DNA from: Leptobrachium leishanense
Lineage: Eukaryota > Chordata > Amphibia > Anura > Megophryidae
Direction of reading: 5' to 3'
DNA length: 64,000 nt
Assembly: GCA_009667805.1 (NCBI GenBank)
Contig: CM019067.1
Span: forward strand, 71,504,997-71,568,996
The notes below the pieces were generated by a model that was given only the letters and a program-made list of their open reading frames with translations, was not told the origin of the DNA and ran no database searches. Position 1 is the stretch's first letter. Every line of letters starts with the position of its first letter. A program made the position numbers and the translations under genes. Below are positions 1 to 11,847 of the stretch, piece by piece.

Positions 1-1169
1 CTATGGGGGTAAAGCACAAGCTAAAGGAGACTGATGAAATTGCATCAAAATGAAGAGACTATCTGCTGTGTCATGAAGATACCCCCACATTTTTTTTTCT
101 TGCTGGACCATGGCCAGCCATTGTTTGTGATACACTGCTCTGCTTCCCAGCGGGACTGACCTGGCATCCCCTGGATAGAGGAAGTATGAGGACTGGGACC
201 CAATCTCAGGCATGGGATTCAGGGCACCTACCATGGCTATGGCTGCATCATTTGGCCCTGTTGTGGGCAATGCCACTTGGGTGACTCCACAGCTTCCTGG
301 TCCCTTGTGGGCTATTGGAGTACATCGGGTGTTGTCCAACCTGTCTCTTGGTAACCAGAACCCCCATCCCCTCAAAAGATGATAATTATCAACGTGATGA
401 TACATAAGACAAGAAAATTTATTTGGATACTTTTCAGCATATATTTTTAATCTTTCTGAACTTCATTGATTTGTTAAAGAAAACAAGTAACATATTCATA
501 TCAATGTGGAAGGTATCAGTGAGCTCAATAAACATCCAATAATAACCAGCTATGGAGTTATTTCTTAAGAAGTAAAATTGAACATTAGCCAAAACAGCAG
601 AGAACAGGAAACCTTTCTTGAAAATTAAAAGAAGAAACTCTTTATGTTTTAAATGTAGGATACAGGGATAAACATGGTAACAGTTTTTGGTCGTCTCCCC
701 ATCATCAATCAGCATTGACTAGATTAAGAATATATTAAGAAATGTTTAAAAAGAGCTTTATATTTACATCTATTTCAGAGGACAGCAAGTCCTTTCATAA
801 AAATGTGCCTAAAATGCCTTTGCATTAATCAAGTAAATGTAGAGGTACTGTACGGAGCACAAAAAGGAGATATTCAAGGAAAAACGCAAGACAGATTAAA
901 GAACTTAAAAAAGCCTATAGTTTAGTTTTGTGACCATAACATTTATGCAACAAATGCAAACATGCAACAGACAACTAAAACATGCGACAGAAATAAAACT
1001 ATACGATCATAACTTACATATTAACAGCTTAAAATCGTAACCTTTCAGTGCAGCTACTCCTTAAGGCTTGTAAATTGTCAGTGTGCATCCCCGAGACCTG
1101 CACATTGGACTCATTACCTGAAAGGCCAGTACCTGTAAGGTACAAAGCCTGACATGGAGTTGGAGATTT
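1..1169. other. Stretch with no recognised gene
   Basis: An open frame of 134 codons runs on the minus strand from 405 off the left edge. Its translation has no motif that I recognise, and the DNA has no clear splice borders or codon bias. A second minus-strand frame at 434-715 is AT-rich and hydrophobic, typical of chance. I cannot support a gene here. The left edge could hold part of an older repeat that would only be recognisable with more flank. Confidence 0.3.
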
Positions 1170-1500
1170 GGTCAGGATGAATTGTGTCCTCAATGCTGAG
1201 AAATGAGGTACATACTTTTCCATTGTGCAATACTGGCAGGGTGGCGCCAAATTGGCCCCAAAGTTATTCTGCACCAGGAAAAGACCCCAAACATATAGCC
1301 AGTCATTAAGAACTAATTTTTGCATAGAGAACTACGAAGAGTCCTGATCGCAACATTATCGAGTCTGTCTGGGATTACATGTTGAGACAGAAGGATTTGA
1401 GGAAGCCTACATCCACAGAAGATCTGTAGTTAGTTCTCCAAGATGTTTTGAACCACCTTATCATGGAACCAGATTCCTTATTTGTTTCCCCCTATGCTTT
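1170..1500 (+). mobile_element. Tc1/mariner-like transposase fragment, first part
   Basis: Read on the plus strand, about 1348-1420 gives the residues RNIIESVWDYMLRQKDLRK. This is the C-terminal part of a Tc1-type DDE transposase, where the PDLNxIE motif carries the last catalytic acid. The usual PDL before NIIE is lost to a short deletion. DNA from about 1176 also reads like the upstream part of the same gene, including a QD/E-N-DPKHT-like stretch near 1275. Frames are broken, so this is a dead copy. The element resumes at about 2862 after inserted sequence; no 5' terminal inverted repeat is visible. Confidence 0.75.
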
Positions 1501-1529
1501 TAAGAATGGATTAGTCCACTCTCCCTGTC

Positions 1530-1947
1530 TAAGGTTGGGGTCAGACTAACGCAGTGTTACCGTCCGTGTAGTCGCACTTTAGTACGTCTGTGGTAGCAGA
1601 TAATCATGACCAATGAAGGCCCACACACGAAGTACTATGGACGCGGCAAACGGACGCAGGTTAGCAAGAACGTCGAACCGCTAGGATGGACGTACGAGTA
1701 CACCACGTTCGCATAACTTTGTGTGTGAGTGATGGAACATGGTCAGACGGACTGCATTTATACGTCCAGCATTTTTGACAGACAAAATGTTGTTTCATTT
1801 TAATTTATTTTCCCTCCTACATCCGTCAAAAATAACGTCAGTCACAAAAACGGACTGTGTGGCCATTACTGCATCTTCCGCCAAAAAGTGCATCCGTACT
1901 GCACGGGCGCACAGTCCGTAGAAAACGCTCTCGTCTGATCCAAGCCC
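1530..1947 (+). mobile_element. MITE, GTCAGACG family, copy 1
   Basis: The left end reads AAGGTTGGGGTCAGACTAAC and the right end is its approximate reverse complement (GTCTGATCCAAGCCC). The interior matches the better preserved copy at 43446-43909, including CCACACACGAAGTAC, CGGACGCAGGTTA and a T-rich centre. There is no transposase, so it is non-autonomous. It lies inside the interrupted Tc1 element. The superfamily is not determined, because no convincing target-site duplication was found for this copy. Confidence 0.7.
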
Positions 1948-1986
1948 ATCTCACGTAGTTAGTTTGGCCCAGTTACGTTTTCCTAT

Positions 1987-2855
1987 TGTCACGCCACCAG
2001 CCAGGGCGCTCACCTCAAGAGGCAGCTGGTACCGGGCGAATGATGCTGCGGCGGTCCCCACGGTCCGTGCGTGGGCTGGGAGCTTCCTGGAGTCCTGCGC
2101 CGCCTCTAGCGGGCTCTGCCACGTCTGCTCAGGTGGGGTCAGCGCTGTCATGCCATTCCGTCCACCTTGGGCAGGGATCAGCGTCTGACGTCACGGGGTG
2201 GGCGCGGAGACCTGGATTGGTGGTTCAGCCTCAGGGGGAGGGCCCTCTGCACCAGCCGCTTCCGGTCCCCTGATTGGCTGCCTCGGCGGGGTGAGTTAAT
2301 TGGTGGATGGAGGTGCTCTCGGGGAGGGGCTAGACTACCTCTGCATCTATATAAGGGTTTTCTGGTCAGTCCATCATTGCTTCAGCGTTGTATCACTCCT
2401 GCCAGTGTTACTCTTAGAAGCTCTGTTCCATGATTATTGTGTATCGGTTCCTGGCTCAGCACCCGACCATTCTTGATCCGCCATTTGTCCCTGACCTCGA
2501 TTGTGACCCTGACTACGTCTCTTGGCTTATCCTTTGGTACTGCGATATTCAACCTTCTACCTAAACTCTGCACCTGGGTTCTTCCCTCCCGCCGGACACC
2601 CCTGACACCTATGCAGCAAAGCTTCCCTTCATGCATTCTATCCACGGAGTCTTGTGAGTAGCATTCTGTTTATACTGGGCAGATACATTCTGTTTTACCT
2701 TCCTCCAACTACAGAGGAGCTCGCTCTATCCACAAGACACCTTTTTATTTGCTTTTACTGTCTCAATAAAGTGAAGAAAAATACAAAGGACTTTGTGTGC
2801 TTTCAAAAGAGGATGAGTTAAACTATCTGACTTCAATCATATCCTGCATGTGACA
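1987..2855 (+). mobile_element. Solo LTR of a retrotransposon
   Basis: The block begins TGTCACGCC and ends ATGTGACA, giving the inverted TGTCA/TGACA ends typical of Ty3/gypsy-like LTRs. Inside, in order, are a CRE-like TGACGTCA (2186-2193), three inverted CCAAT boxes (2216, 2273, 2299), a TATA box TATATAAG (2348-2355) and a polyadenylation signal AATAAA (2765-2770). This is a complete U3-R-U5 layout on the plus strand. No gag, pol or primer-binding site follows, so it is a solo LTR. The 5-bp flanks (CCTAT, TTCAC) do not match, so exact borders or integrity are uncertain. The clade is inferred from end sequence only. Confidence 0.6.
2348..2355 (+). promoter_or_regulatory. LTR TATA box
   Basis: TATATAAG sits in a GC-rich, CCAAT-bearing upstream region and about 415 bp before an AATAAA signal. 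It is the core promoter of the solo LTR. Confidence 0.6.
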
Positions 2856-2861
2856 TTCACT

Positions 2862-3125
2862 TATTGCTTATGACCCTGGGGTTCCAGAATACACCTAACT
2901 CTGAGTTCCTTCAAAAACTGGGTGCAAGTGTACGTAGAAGAATTGTTGCTGTTCTGCAGGCAAAGGGTGGTCACACCAAATATTGATTTGAGTTGGATTT
3001 CTTTTCAGTTCATTTACTTTGCGTTTTGTTAATTGATAAAAATAAACTATTATCACACTTATTTTTGAAAGCATCCTTAGTTTAGCATTTGTCCGCACCT
3101 GCCTAAAACATCTGCACGGTACTGA
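2862..3125 (+). mobile_element. Tc1/mariner-like element, last part
   Basis: About 2927-2990 translates as ASVRRRIVAVLQAKGGHTKY then stop, the C-terminus of the same Tc1 family as 1170-1500. The following AT-rich untranslated stretch, with TTGATAAAAATAAACTATTA, ends in CACCTGCCTAAAACATCTGC then ACGGTACTG. This is the expected terminal inverted repeat, next to a TA-rich flank. With the first part it makes one element whose middle is occupied by a MITE and a solo LTR. Confidence 0.75.
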
Positions 3126-3188
3126 TATTTATATATACACAAACATTACAAATAAACTATGCTACTGAGACCAATAGATACCACATAT

Positions 3189-3699
3189 AAAATTCAGTGC
3201 ATACAACCCAAATATTCATCTAAAAAGGTTAAAAAAACACCTTAACTTTGTTTCTACAAGATGCGAGGTTTAGCTACAAGAGATGATCATACATTGCATA
3301 AGCCTGTCACAACATTGTGTAAGGCGTCTGCCTACTTCTCTTCGATTAACTCACTTATTAGGGACATGCATCCACACAGAGCTCTTAAATAGGCCCTGCA
3401 ATGGAGAATCTGGAAACCATGTGAGAGTTTGGGGTTTAGGGCAGTGGTCCAGCCCCCTCCTTAACTAACACACACACACACACACACACACCTCAACCTG
3501 AACATGCATAACTCTTAACTGTGCTACTTAGACCAGGTATTCGGTTTGAATACATGACTTACGGGTTACAGTGACTTTTGCTGCAGGCCTATGCAATGTG
3601 TGATCATATCTTGTATCACCCCCCCCCCTTTATTTGCAACCTAAGTTAGGTGTTTTTAACCTTTTAGATGAATGTTTAAGTTAGGTGCACTGAATTTGG
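3189..3699. repeat. Foldback repeat with 57-bp arms
   Basis: The left arm 3189-3246 (contains TTCAGTGCATACAACCC and CATCTAAAAAGGTT) is an imperfect reverse complement of 3641-3699 (AACCTTTTAGATGAATG, TGCACTGAATTT). A (CA)n run at 3468-3492 and a C-run near 3630 lie in between. No coding potential is visible. The layout fits an old MITE or foldback element of unknown superfamily. Confidence 0.5.
3468..3492. repeat. (CA)n microsatellite
   Basis: About twelve AC dinucleotides follow TAACTA. It is a simple repeat inside the foldback element. Confidence 0.9.
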
Positions 3700-4167
3700 T
3701 ATGATATACATATACACACGCAATGTATCTCTATATTTCAAATTTTTTACTTAAAACCAGGTTCGCTTTATCTCTTAAGGCTCTATTAACAAAGCACCGA
3801 AATTGTGTGCAATTTTGGCGAATCCATCTTGCCAAAAATACGATGAATTTGCTATTTAGCAAACGTTCACCGTATTTTGACGAAATTGGAGTCGCCAAAG
3901 TGATTATCTGACATCTGAAAAACCGCCAAATTGCACCAATAACCTCTGAATTGTGCAGAATTGGCATTGGCGAATTCCCCCGAACTGAAAAAAGAAAATG
4001 AAGTCTCCTATTCTCCCAAAAACCGTAATTCTTCACGCTTCTGTAAATGTCAATTCGTAGGATAGCTAACAACCCCTCAAATATATGCTTGTGACTATAA
4101 AGCATCCCTTGGAGATGGTGCGTTTAAAAATCTGTCTACAGTCATAGTCTTCAATATTGTCCAATCT

Positions 4168-4644
4168 TTAAAGGGATACCCTAGAGTTAAAACGGGACTG
4201 GGGAAACAAGGTGGTTAAACCTTAACTGCTCATAACCCCCTTTACACCTCCTCCCATTTTAACGGGATCCTTTACCTAGCCTTTAGACAGTTTTAAATGT
4301 CCCTTAATTCCAGCTCTGGGCTGGAAGTGATCAGCTGCCGACTTGTCACATGACCACGGGGGGGGGGGGAGCTGGATGCTTGAATGACCATCCAGCCAAT
4401 CCAATGACTCTCAATGCGAGCGCACTGTGAGTCATTTAAGGGAGCCGGTTCCTCAAAAAAGGTCCTATTTCCAGGTTTCCATCCATGAAGCAGAGATCAG
4501 CGCTCCCTAATCTGAGCTTCTGGGCAGAGCTAAATGCCCGCATCCGTAGGGTTGACTCAAGTGTTTAAAGAGGAGTGAAGGCACTCTGGGTACTGTGCCC
4601 AATCAAATAACAGAATGGCTGTAGTGCCTAGAGTGACCCTTTAA
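4168..4644. mobile_element. T2/Kolobok-type MITE with TTAA ends
   Basis: The left end is TTAAAGGGATACCCTAGAG and the right end, read inverted, is TTAAAGGGTCACTCTAGGC. Both start with the TTAA that serves as target-site duplication. TTAAAGGG ends with a TTAA target are the hallmark of T2-type MITEs described in Xenopus and linked to Kolobok transposases. There is no ORF of interest. A homopolymer of G lies near 4360. Confidence 0.7.
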
Positions 4645-5089
4645 TTCAAAGTGTTTCACAAGGTCCAGCCTATTGCATACCCAAAATTATGGTGTTTGGT
4701 CATTATATGGCCAGTAATTAAAATTTCTGTAACCATGACCACTGCTTGATTCTGGCCCTGCATGAACACTGGCACCCTGATCATTGTATTGAACTCATTG
4801 ATCCATAAATCAGTTTTTTCTTTGCAACTCTGCAAATGAATGTATCCAAAACAAGGAATGAAACAGTTAAACGAAAAAAAGATATGGTACACCGCAGACA
4901 CAGAAACATCTTCATCCCTACTAACAGCTGGTTTTTAGCTCACTTGCACATGTGATACGGTGATATGATGTACTGAAAAAGGACAATGAAAAAAAGTCAT
5001 TCTCACTGAAATACTTTGATATACTTGAACTTTTACATTTAAAAAAACGGAAAATAAAATATTTTCCTTAAATAAAGAACCGTGAATAC

Positions 5090-5311
5090 CTGGACAGTAG
5101 GGTCTGTTATCTCTCTGTCAAGTTCTCTGGTCACCTTCTTTTCTCCATTGAAAGGTTTTTCTGCTTCGAGGTATGTCTTATCAAGAGTCACAGAATTAGA
5201 TTGAAGAATTTCATACGTTTTTTGCCGATGGGCAGGTCCTGATGCGGGCATGCTCTGAATGTTCATGGAACATGGACTACGCTGTTGGATTTTCATTGTC
5301 AACTCTTCAAT
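5090..5311 (-). CDS. Coding exon of a coiled-coil gene (most downstream exon seen)
   Basis: On the minus strand the block is bordered by the acceptor TTTCCCTCAG and the donor CAG/GTATTC. It is exactly 222 bp, open, and starts and ends in phase 0. It encodes 74 residues beginning IEELTMKIQQ, which continues the heptad pattern of the upstream exon. It then becomes less regular and polar (residues about 12-74, rich in S, T, P, K and E), as at the end of a coiled coil. The exon at 16406-16323 splices into it in frame; including the block at 15218-15000 would stop translation. The gene must continue below 5090, but I could not find the next exon in 1-5089. The family is not recognised. Confidence 0.75.
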
Positions 5312-7327
5312 CTGAGGGAAACCATTAAAAAGACGGTAAAATAGGAAGAGAACTGATCTTATGATGCAGTAGTGATTTCACGGTCACTTCATGTAACTTT
5401 AAAATGTCCAATATGTATTCCAAACCACCATCTTACCACAAATACAGTGTGAAAACATCTCAGATTTAGCTTCAATCCTGACCAGAGCTCAAGGCACCTC
5501 TTGATGAGGTGACAATCCTGAATGGGTAAAATCATTATCAAGTAAAATATTTAGGTTGGTTACATTCAACACTGTGTCATATGTGCTAACCCAAGAATCG
5601 TAACCAAGGGCTTACAAGACTACTCGTTGTAACATTGTACTGTTATACGTCGGCCACCATAGCATACCTTCTAATATTGGGAGGTATGATAACGGGATGG
5701 GGGTGAGCCAGTCTAGGAAGGGGGTATGGCAGACTCCTGTCACTGGCATTGACTGGAAAAGGTGGAGTGTCGGTCATCCAGATGAAAACGAAAGGTGGCC
5801 CAACTAAGAAAATGGGCAGATCAGTCCTGGAAAGGGGTGGTCTAGTCCAGAGGAGAAGCTTGCCCCCCTTGCCTTGTTGAAAAAGCAGGATAGCAGTCTC
5901 ACAAGGACAGTAGGACAGCCGCCAACATTTGGAATGGTCCTGTCTAAAGCAGGAAAAACTGAGGAAGTACTGGACCTTCCCTAACACTTTGCTGCAAGAG
6001 AAGGCAGATGATCTCATCTTCTTGACATGATTAGAAAAAAGTACATTTACATTTTCAATAATGTAAATGTTCTTCAATTGCAAAATCATATGAGAAACTA
6101 TTTTTTGAGGTGGAAGCTTTTGGGCTAGCATGAAGAATAACTAGTGACCTAGACTCCCATATTATAGGGATGCTCATGTACGTTCTATAAAAGTTCAGGA
6201 TGCAAAAAAGTAACACTCCTGTCCCACAAAAGCCAGGTGGTGACAGAAGAACTGGAATATTTGCAAGTCGTGAGGTACAGGTTGTGAGAAGTAGCGCAGT
6301 AATTCGGACACCTCCTGCAATCTATAAGGGTTCTACTTCATGGTGAGGTGTGGTTTTTTTTTGGTTTTTTTTACAGTTTGTCTGAAGAAATGCAGAACAA
6401 ATAGGACAACAGGGGTTATTGTAAAATAAATCACAGCAATCAGAATTTGACTGAACAAAAAAAATAAAAATTACTGAAAGCTTCCTTATAATATGAAAGA
6501 AGAACAGACTTTAAAGTAACATACCAGGAGGTTGGAATAAAATTGCTTGTTTGCTTTTTAAGCATTGCTCAACTAAACTTTTTAAACACTTTTTTCCTAA
6601 TAAATTAACGAAAAACTTGAACGTTAAAAGAACACCACAGGACTATAAAATAACAAACCAAACACAAATGATAGAGGGAGGGTGAAAAATTCTTTTTGAG
6701 TTTCCCTAGGACTTGTTTTAGATATCCGCTTCACATGGCAACACTGGTATTATACGCAAAGGAATTCCTGGCATACCAGCTGGCAGTCAATAAAATTAGA
6801 TTTCAAGCGTGACAAAAGCCTTGTCTGGTAAATAGTAACTAATAACTACTGCTCGACTGAGCAGCTGGTCCGTCAAGGAGATATCATTTTATCAGTTGGA
6901 AAAGTTTTATTGCATTTCTGCATAACAGAATATCAAACTGCAATCCCACCACCCACTCCGAAAACAGTTTAACCCATAAATTCCAGGGACCATCCCTTCA
7001 GGAATGCTGAAGCTTGTTGTGATATTGATTCTGTGTCTCTTTTCGCTGTACTTATTCATACTCCATACTGTACTAACATACTGACATCTGCATTAGTATA
7101 TGGACCAATTAAAACACACAAGCCAACGAAAGAACACATCATTGAATGAATAAAAAGAAAAAAGAAATTGTACTTGACCATTTTTTGTTTGTGCGATTTA
7201 TTTTGGTTCACAGTTTGCACGTGCATTGCATTAAGCTAAAAGCATACCATGAAGCCCACGCCACCACCTGGGACTAGCAAATGAGGGGTTAAAAAATCAA
7301 ACCAGGTGGGTTGGACGTGCTCGGATT
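5312..7327. other. Intron; no recognised feature
   Basis: The stretch is AT-rich. A minus-strand frame at 5643-6131 (162 codons) overlaps a GC-richer block at about 5640-6010. Its translation is proline- and phenylalanine-rich, without a known motif, and I see no good splice borders, so it is probably an old repeat fragment. From 6350 to 7320 only T-runs and unique-looking sequence are visible. Confidence 0.4.
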
Positions 7328-7732
7328 TTAGGCTGGGTCACACGGGTGCACTAAGTGCATCGGTTTTGACACGATCGTGACGGTGGTCATAGAATTTTGA
7401 AGGATCATAGATCAACACATGAAGTACGTGTGCAATTTTTCATCATGTAAAAATCGGATGCGGATATTTGCTCTGCGTCAAGCCGCCAGGAAGTGTGTAC
7501 AGACGTGATGTTTTCTAGAAGTAGGAGTACAGGACAACAGAGGGCTCATAGGACGTCCATCAAATGTGTAGAAAACTTGGACTGCGAAGTGCGTCGGCTT
7601 CCGTATTTCTCGTGTTTTTTTTACTTAATGTCATCATTTATGCACACTGTTTGATGTCCACAAAGTACGTCCGTGCAAAAGTATGCCCTTTACAACAGGC
7701 ATACTTACCTCGCCCATGTGGCCCCAGCCTAA
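7328..7732. mobile_element. MITE with TTAGGCTGGG ends
   Basis: The left end TTAGGCTGGGTCACACGGGT is the near reverse complement of the right end CATGTGGCCCCAGCCTAA. The interior is rich in CG-containing words such as CGGATGCGGAT and has no ORF. The ends resemble the GTCAGACG family (TTAGGC...GTCAGACG), so it is a relative. Non-autonomous; superfamily unclear. Confidence 0.6.
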
Positions 7733-8420
7733 ACCCTTAATCACTATCCACAGCTGTGGGTACAGAGGCCACCGGACTACTCTTTGCAGGCCATGGGGTT
7801 TGGGAGTGGGTGGGCATCCAGTAGCCTCAGCCGATGCAAACAAGTGAAGCCTGAATTAATAATGCATTAGTAGTGTGTTAAAAAACTTGTGCACGTGGAC
7901 AATATATCATGTGCCAGAAATAAATAAATTTTTATGAAATTTTGAAAAAAAAAATATCGAATGAACCATATCAAACCCCCAACGGAATATGGATGAACCA
8001 TTGTTCATGTGGTTTTCAGTCAAATAGAAATTTATTTTTTTTTGCTCAGGCACAAGTGAGAGATATATATATATATATATATGATTCAAAGTGAATCGTA
8101 AATGGTCTGAGACATAAGCAAATCAGGAGCCACATATATACAACACCCAAGCATGCACACAAGATGTACAGATTTAATGTTTACAAGATGGGCCATTAAC
8201 TGAAAAGCTCATGTGTGACGGTTTTTGCTGAAAATGTTTTAAACATACAATTTTTAGTACTCTGAAAGAATCCAATCCAGTGTTATAATCACCCTTCCTC
8301 AAAGGTCACTGACTGCCAAGTTTACAAGATACACCTAGTTTTAGATGGAGTCATTTATCTTCAAATGCCCTCAATGGTGACATCTCTGGAGGGACAATCA
8401 AATGTTTCTGTATGGTCATT
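7733..8420. other. Intron; (TA)n microsatellite only
   Basis: The sequence is unique-looking and AT-rich. An AT dinucleotide run lies at 8061-8083. No coding or mobile element is recognised. Confidence 0.4.
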
Positions 8421-8711
8421 TTAAGCTAATGTCAGATGAACGCAGTCAGAGCGCACTCTGCGTGCGTGCACAACAGATGGACGTACTGACGGAGGATACT
8501 GTAGACACCACACGATCCGTTTTTGTTGACGGACGTAGAACAAAAAAAGAAGGGAAATATGGAAAACAAAATTAATATGAAAAATGATAAAAATTTGAAA
8601 AGGATATGAAAAACCATTGTGTGCGTCAAGGTGCTGGACGTCGCAAATGCGTTGCGTCTGACATCTCCTCATCACTCACACAGAACGCTACGCGGACATG
8701 GCGCACTCTGC
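8421..8711 (-). mobile_element. MITE, GTCAGACG family, truncated copy 2
   Basis: Starts TTAAGCTAATGTCAGATGAA and runs in the opposite orientation to 43446-43909. Matching words include CGCAGTCAGAGCGCACTCTG, TGACGGAGGATACTGTAGAC and GTGCTGGACGTCGCAAATGC. Similarity ends near 8711, about two thirds through the element, so the far end is missing. Confidence 0.75.
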
Positions 8712-10676
8712 TTCCACTGAGCAGCTTGTCTTCAGAGCAGAGTACAGGTCAGACAAGTTCCTCGACATCTGGATCTTTTAAGTTGGCACCGTAAGCGCCA
8801 TGGGATGGGGGGAGCTCAGCGGTTCCCACTTCCCTTATTTGTAGTTTTTCATATACCAGGCTCACGGTTATTATATATTACGTTTTCTTCATTAGATTTT
8901 TATTTTATATTTTTACTGTATACTGGTACCTGCTTTTGCGAATCTAAATGACAGTGTGGTGGTCCTGTGCGACCTAGAGCCAACTGGAACCGTTTCAGGA
9001 CCTGTGTGTCCATTCTTATGCCTGTATTGAGACCTATGGCTTTGCTCTTCTGCATTCCCTTTGACCACTGTTTATTTCAATATTTTCGGCATATGTACAA
9101 TAAAGTATCCGTTTACAAAAAAACACTTTATAAAAAAAGAAAAACTATTGCATATATATGTATGTTTAGCATTTCAGTCCTTCAGAACTTCTCTCAGTAC
9201 CGGAGGTCTTGAGATTTAGATATTTCCAAGAGGCATCTATTCTTCTCAGCAGTGAGTGAGGGGTCCAAGCAAAATGTGGGTATTAATACAGTTTTAAGAG
9301 GTAAAAAAAACTGTCTGGTTTATCTACAAAAATGATCATCTTAGACATATTGTAAAGCAGTGCAGACCATGCTAGTATTGCGTAAACGATTATAAAAGTA
9401 TTAAGAATAATTAATACATTGTCCAGGAAAATGCCTCTGGAACCATGACTCTTAAAAAATATATTTAAGACATGTAAATATTTACATAGAACACTGAATT
9501 CCGGTACACATTCTTGTAGACATCCTACAAGACCTGCTATTATATCTTTAACATTTAATTCCTGGAAGAGGTGTTGAAACAGTCTGTTACAGATGTGTTC
9601 CGTCTGGGGTTTATTTGCCGTATGATATGCGTGCAGTGACTTTAATTCAAGATATTTGGAATTTACTTCGGGCTTTGTGAGTGTGTGTTGAGGTTGTTGA
9701 CTCTTTGATCTCCCCTTAATTTTAATTAACCTTAGCAGCTTTTCGAGATGTCTAATACTGAAGAATCCAAGCTTTATCCATGGGCGGCATGAATAGCTGT
9801 GATGCAATGGGAGCATACTGCAGGATGGGCCTGAAACTTGAAACTGCCGCTATCTGTGATCCATGCATATTTTACAATATAAAAGAACAGAAAAAAATAA
9901 AAAGTCAGAAAGAATATTGTTACTTTATAACAAGGCTCTATAGATTGATCTGTAAACTAGGAGCCAGTAAGGAAACTTTTTTTGTTTTTTTAATAAACCA
10001 GACATTTAGGAGACAGTGGTGACTACCTGGTTGCTGGATTTATCAAATCCTGCATTACTTAAATTAGCATTATTACATACAAGTAAAGTTAAAATAGCTT
10101 ATGAAATTAAGCACAAATAAAAACACAAACCGACAATTTGAAAACTCATTTGGCTTGGTAGGAAGCAACTGGAAACTAGCTGTAAAATCCCCCCCCCCTT
10201 TTTCAATTGAGCCGACCATTACCTAGAATAATGATGAAGAAAATAAACAGTCAAACCCCTGAAGAACATTATATTCCTAATTATTCTGTCTAACAGCTAA
10301 ACAGTCAGAGGGCAAATCACTTTAAAAATAATTAGTGTATATAAAAGCCTAAATTAGCCCTAACTACATACATTTACATAGCTGTGTATGCAACAAAACA
10401 TCTCACTTTAAAATGTGTGCATAACACAACCAGGTTTTAGGAGAATAAAAATAAAATGAAGAACAACTTTTTTTTTATACTTTCTACTAAGAAGAGAGCG
10501 GACAAAAACCAAAGACTTTTGTAGAAAACACTGAAAGAATGCAATACAGTGTTTTCAGATGCAGGTTTGAAGCAATTATAGCAAAATGCTAATATCCTTA
10601 TATATCCTTAAGCAAGCATGGGATAGGCATAAGGCTATCCTAAACAAAAGATAAATCCAGGTCAAGTATCCATGTA
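8712..10676. other. Intron; one uncharacterised minus-strand frame
   Basis: A minus-strand open frame of 177 codons covers 9283-9816. It contains a hydrophobic C-terminal segment and no family motif. There are no convincing exon borders, and the DNA is AT-rich, so I do not call it a gene. The rest holds only A/T and C runs (near 10190) and unique-looking sequence. Confidence 0.3.
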
Positions 10677-10745
10677 ATTGGGCAGACTAGATGGGCCGAA
10701 AGGTTCTTATCTGCCGACATTTTTCTATGTTTCTATGTTTCTATC
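10677..10745 (+). mobile_element. CR1-like LINE 3' tail, normal form
   Basis: Reads GGGCAGACTAGATGGGCCGA, then AAGGTTCTTATCTGCCGACA, then a short TTTCTATG array. This tail is seen very often at 3' ends of CR1-type non-LTR elements in frogs. Only the last 70 bp are present. Compare 47808-47868, where 24 bp are inverted. Confidence 0.7.
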
Positions 10746-10794
10746 CTAAAAGCCCACAATTTTACCTTAACAAAACAAATAGATGTACTAAAAC

Positions 10795-10870
10795 ATCTGT
10801 AACCCTTTCACTGCTGAGCCATTTCACCTCTGTGTGCAGAGTTCATTTTGATCAATTTGTGCTCATCATG
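10795..10870. mobile_element. Left fragment of a frog repeat
   Basis: Contains TAACCCTTTCACTGCTGAGC, matching GGGTTAACTGCTGAGCCAGT at 45457 onward in the TTAA-flanked element at 45011-46276. The counterpart of its other side lies at 11848-12420, so the copy appears interrupted by the LTR-like block. Confidence 0.5.
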
Positions 10871-11094
10871 TTTAAACGCGAGTTGAAATCAAGTTTTATT
10901 ATACGACCCAGACGAATTATACTCAGCAGACATGGTAGATTCATAATGTCACGAAACGGACATGAGAGCTCTTTTCAGCGAGCCACAGGACTAAAGACTG
11001 AACCCTTTTTAAAGACCATTTTTCCTGTTTTCGTTTTGGTTTTGCGTGTGAGCCTATGGACCTCTTATTTTATTGCTAGATGTGGTTTTATTGG

Positions 11095-11590
11095 TGTAAT
11101 GTAATGAAAATGTACCCTGTATGATGTGACTGTAAAAGTATGAAAGAAACCATTTGTATGTGTTTTTCCGTCGCCATTTTGCTCATCCCAGCATGGTTTC
11201 AAAGAACAAAGGATCTCATGCCCCAAGATGGAGGATGCAGCGGGCCAGAGGATTGGAGGCTTTTCCAAGACCTCATCTGCCTAATCCCCTGGACAATGGG
11301 GGAGCCTGAAAGGGCAAAATAGAGGATACAGCAAACCAGAGGATTGGAGGTTTTTCCAAGACCTCATCTGCCTAATCCCTGGACAATGGGAAGGCTGAAA
11401 GGGACTTGATAGGGAACAGGAGGCTGGGAAAGGAGCCAATCAGTGCTGGTTGTGTGGGTGGGGGAGTTGGTAATCTGTTTGTGTGAAGTTGTATAAATGA
11501 CACTGTTGAAACCCATAAAGTTCAGTTCACTGTTTTAAAGCATACAGCCACGTCTGGTGTCTTCATTTCAGAGCTACAATCACTATTGCA
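11095..11590 (+). mobile_element. ERV-like LTR with duplicated U3 block
   Basis: A directly repeated unit of about 91 bp occupies 11231-11321 and 11322-11411 (key words CCAGAGGATTGGAGG and CCAAGACCTCATCTGCCTAA), like retroviral U3 enhancer repeats. It is followed by a CCAAT box (about 11434), TATAAA (11492-11497) and a CCATAAAG polyadenylation-like signal near 11511. A U5-like stretch comes next. The GC-rich DNA at 11590-11800 may belong to it. I did not find a convincing primer-binding site, matching TSD or any gag/pol/env sequence, so borders are approximate. Confidence 0.45.
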
Positions 11591-11847
11591 GGAGACACTC
11601 AGCGGTCTCCTGCATCACCACTCAACCCAGGAACGGGATCCCGAAGGCAACACCGCACCATCTCTCCAGACGCCGGACCAACGCCATTTCATCCTCCAGG
11701 CCGCTCTAGACGCCAAGTGCCGTGCCACTCGGTAGTCGGGCCGGACGCCATAAAAGGGGGGGTCAGATAGAGCAGGACCGCAGGCGGACTTCCATCCCGC
11801 CACACATAATATATCATTACTATGTGCATACGTCATGCCTTGCCAGA

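Noticed and set aside
1..405. 134-codon minus-strand frame running off the edge
   Set aside because: No recognised family and no further context; left as an unassigned stretch.
5643..6131. 162-codon minus-strand frame as a gene
   Set aside because: Low-complexity composition and no borders; more likely an old repeat inside an intron.
9283..9816. 177-codon minus-strand frame as a gene
   Set aside because: No motif, hydrophobic tail typical of AT-rich chance frames, no splice or promoter support.
11590..11800. Primer-binding site and gag leader after the ERV-like LTR
   Set aside because: No clear 18-nt complement of a tRNA 3' end and no open gag frame could be identified.
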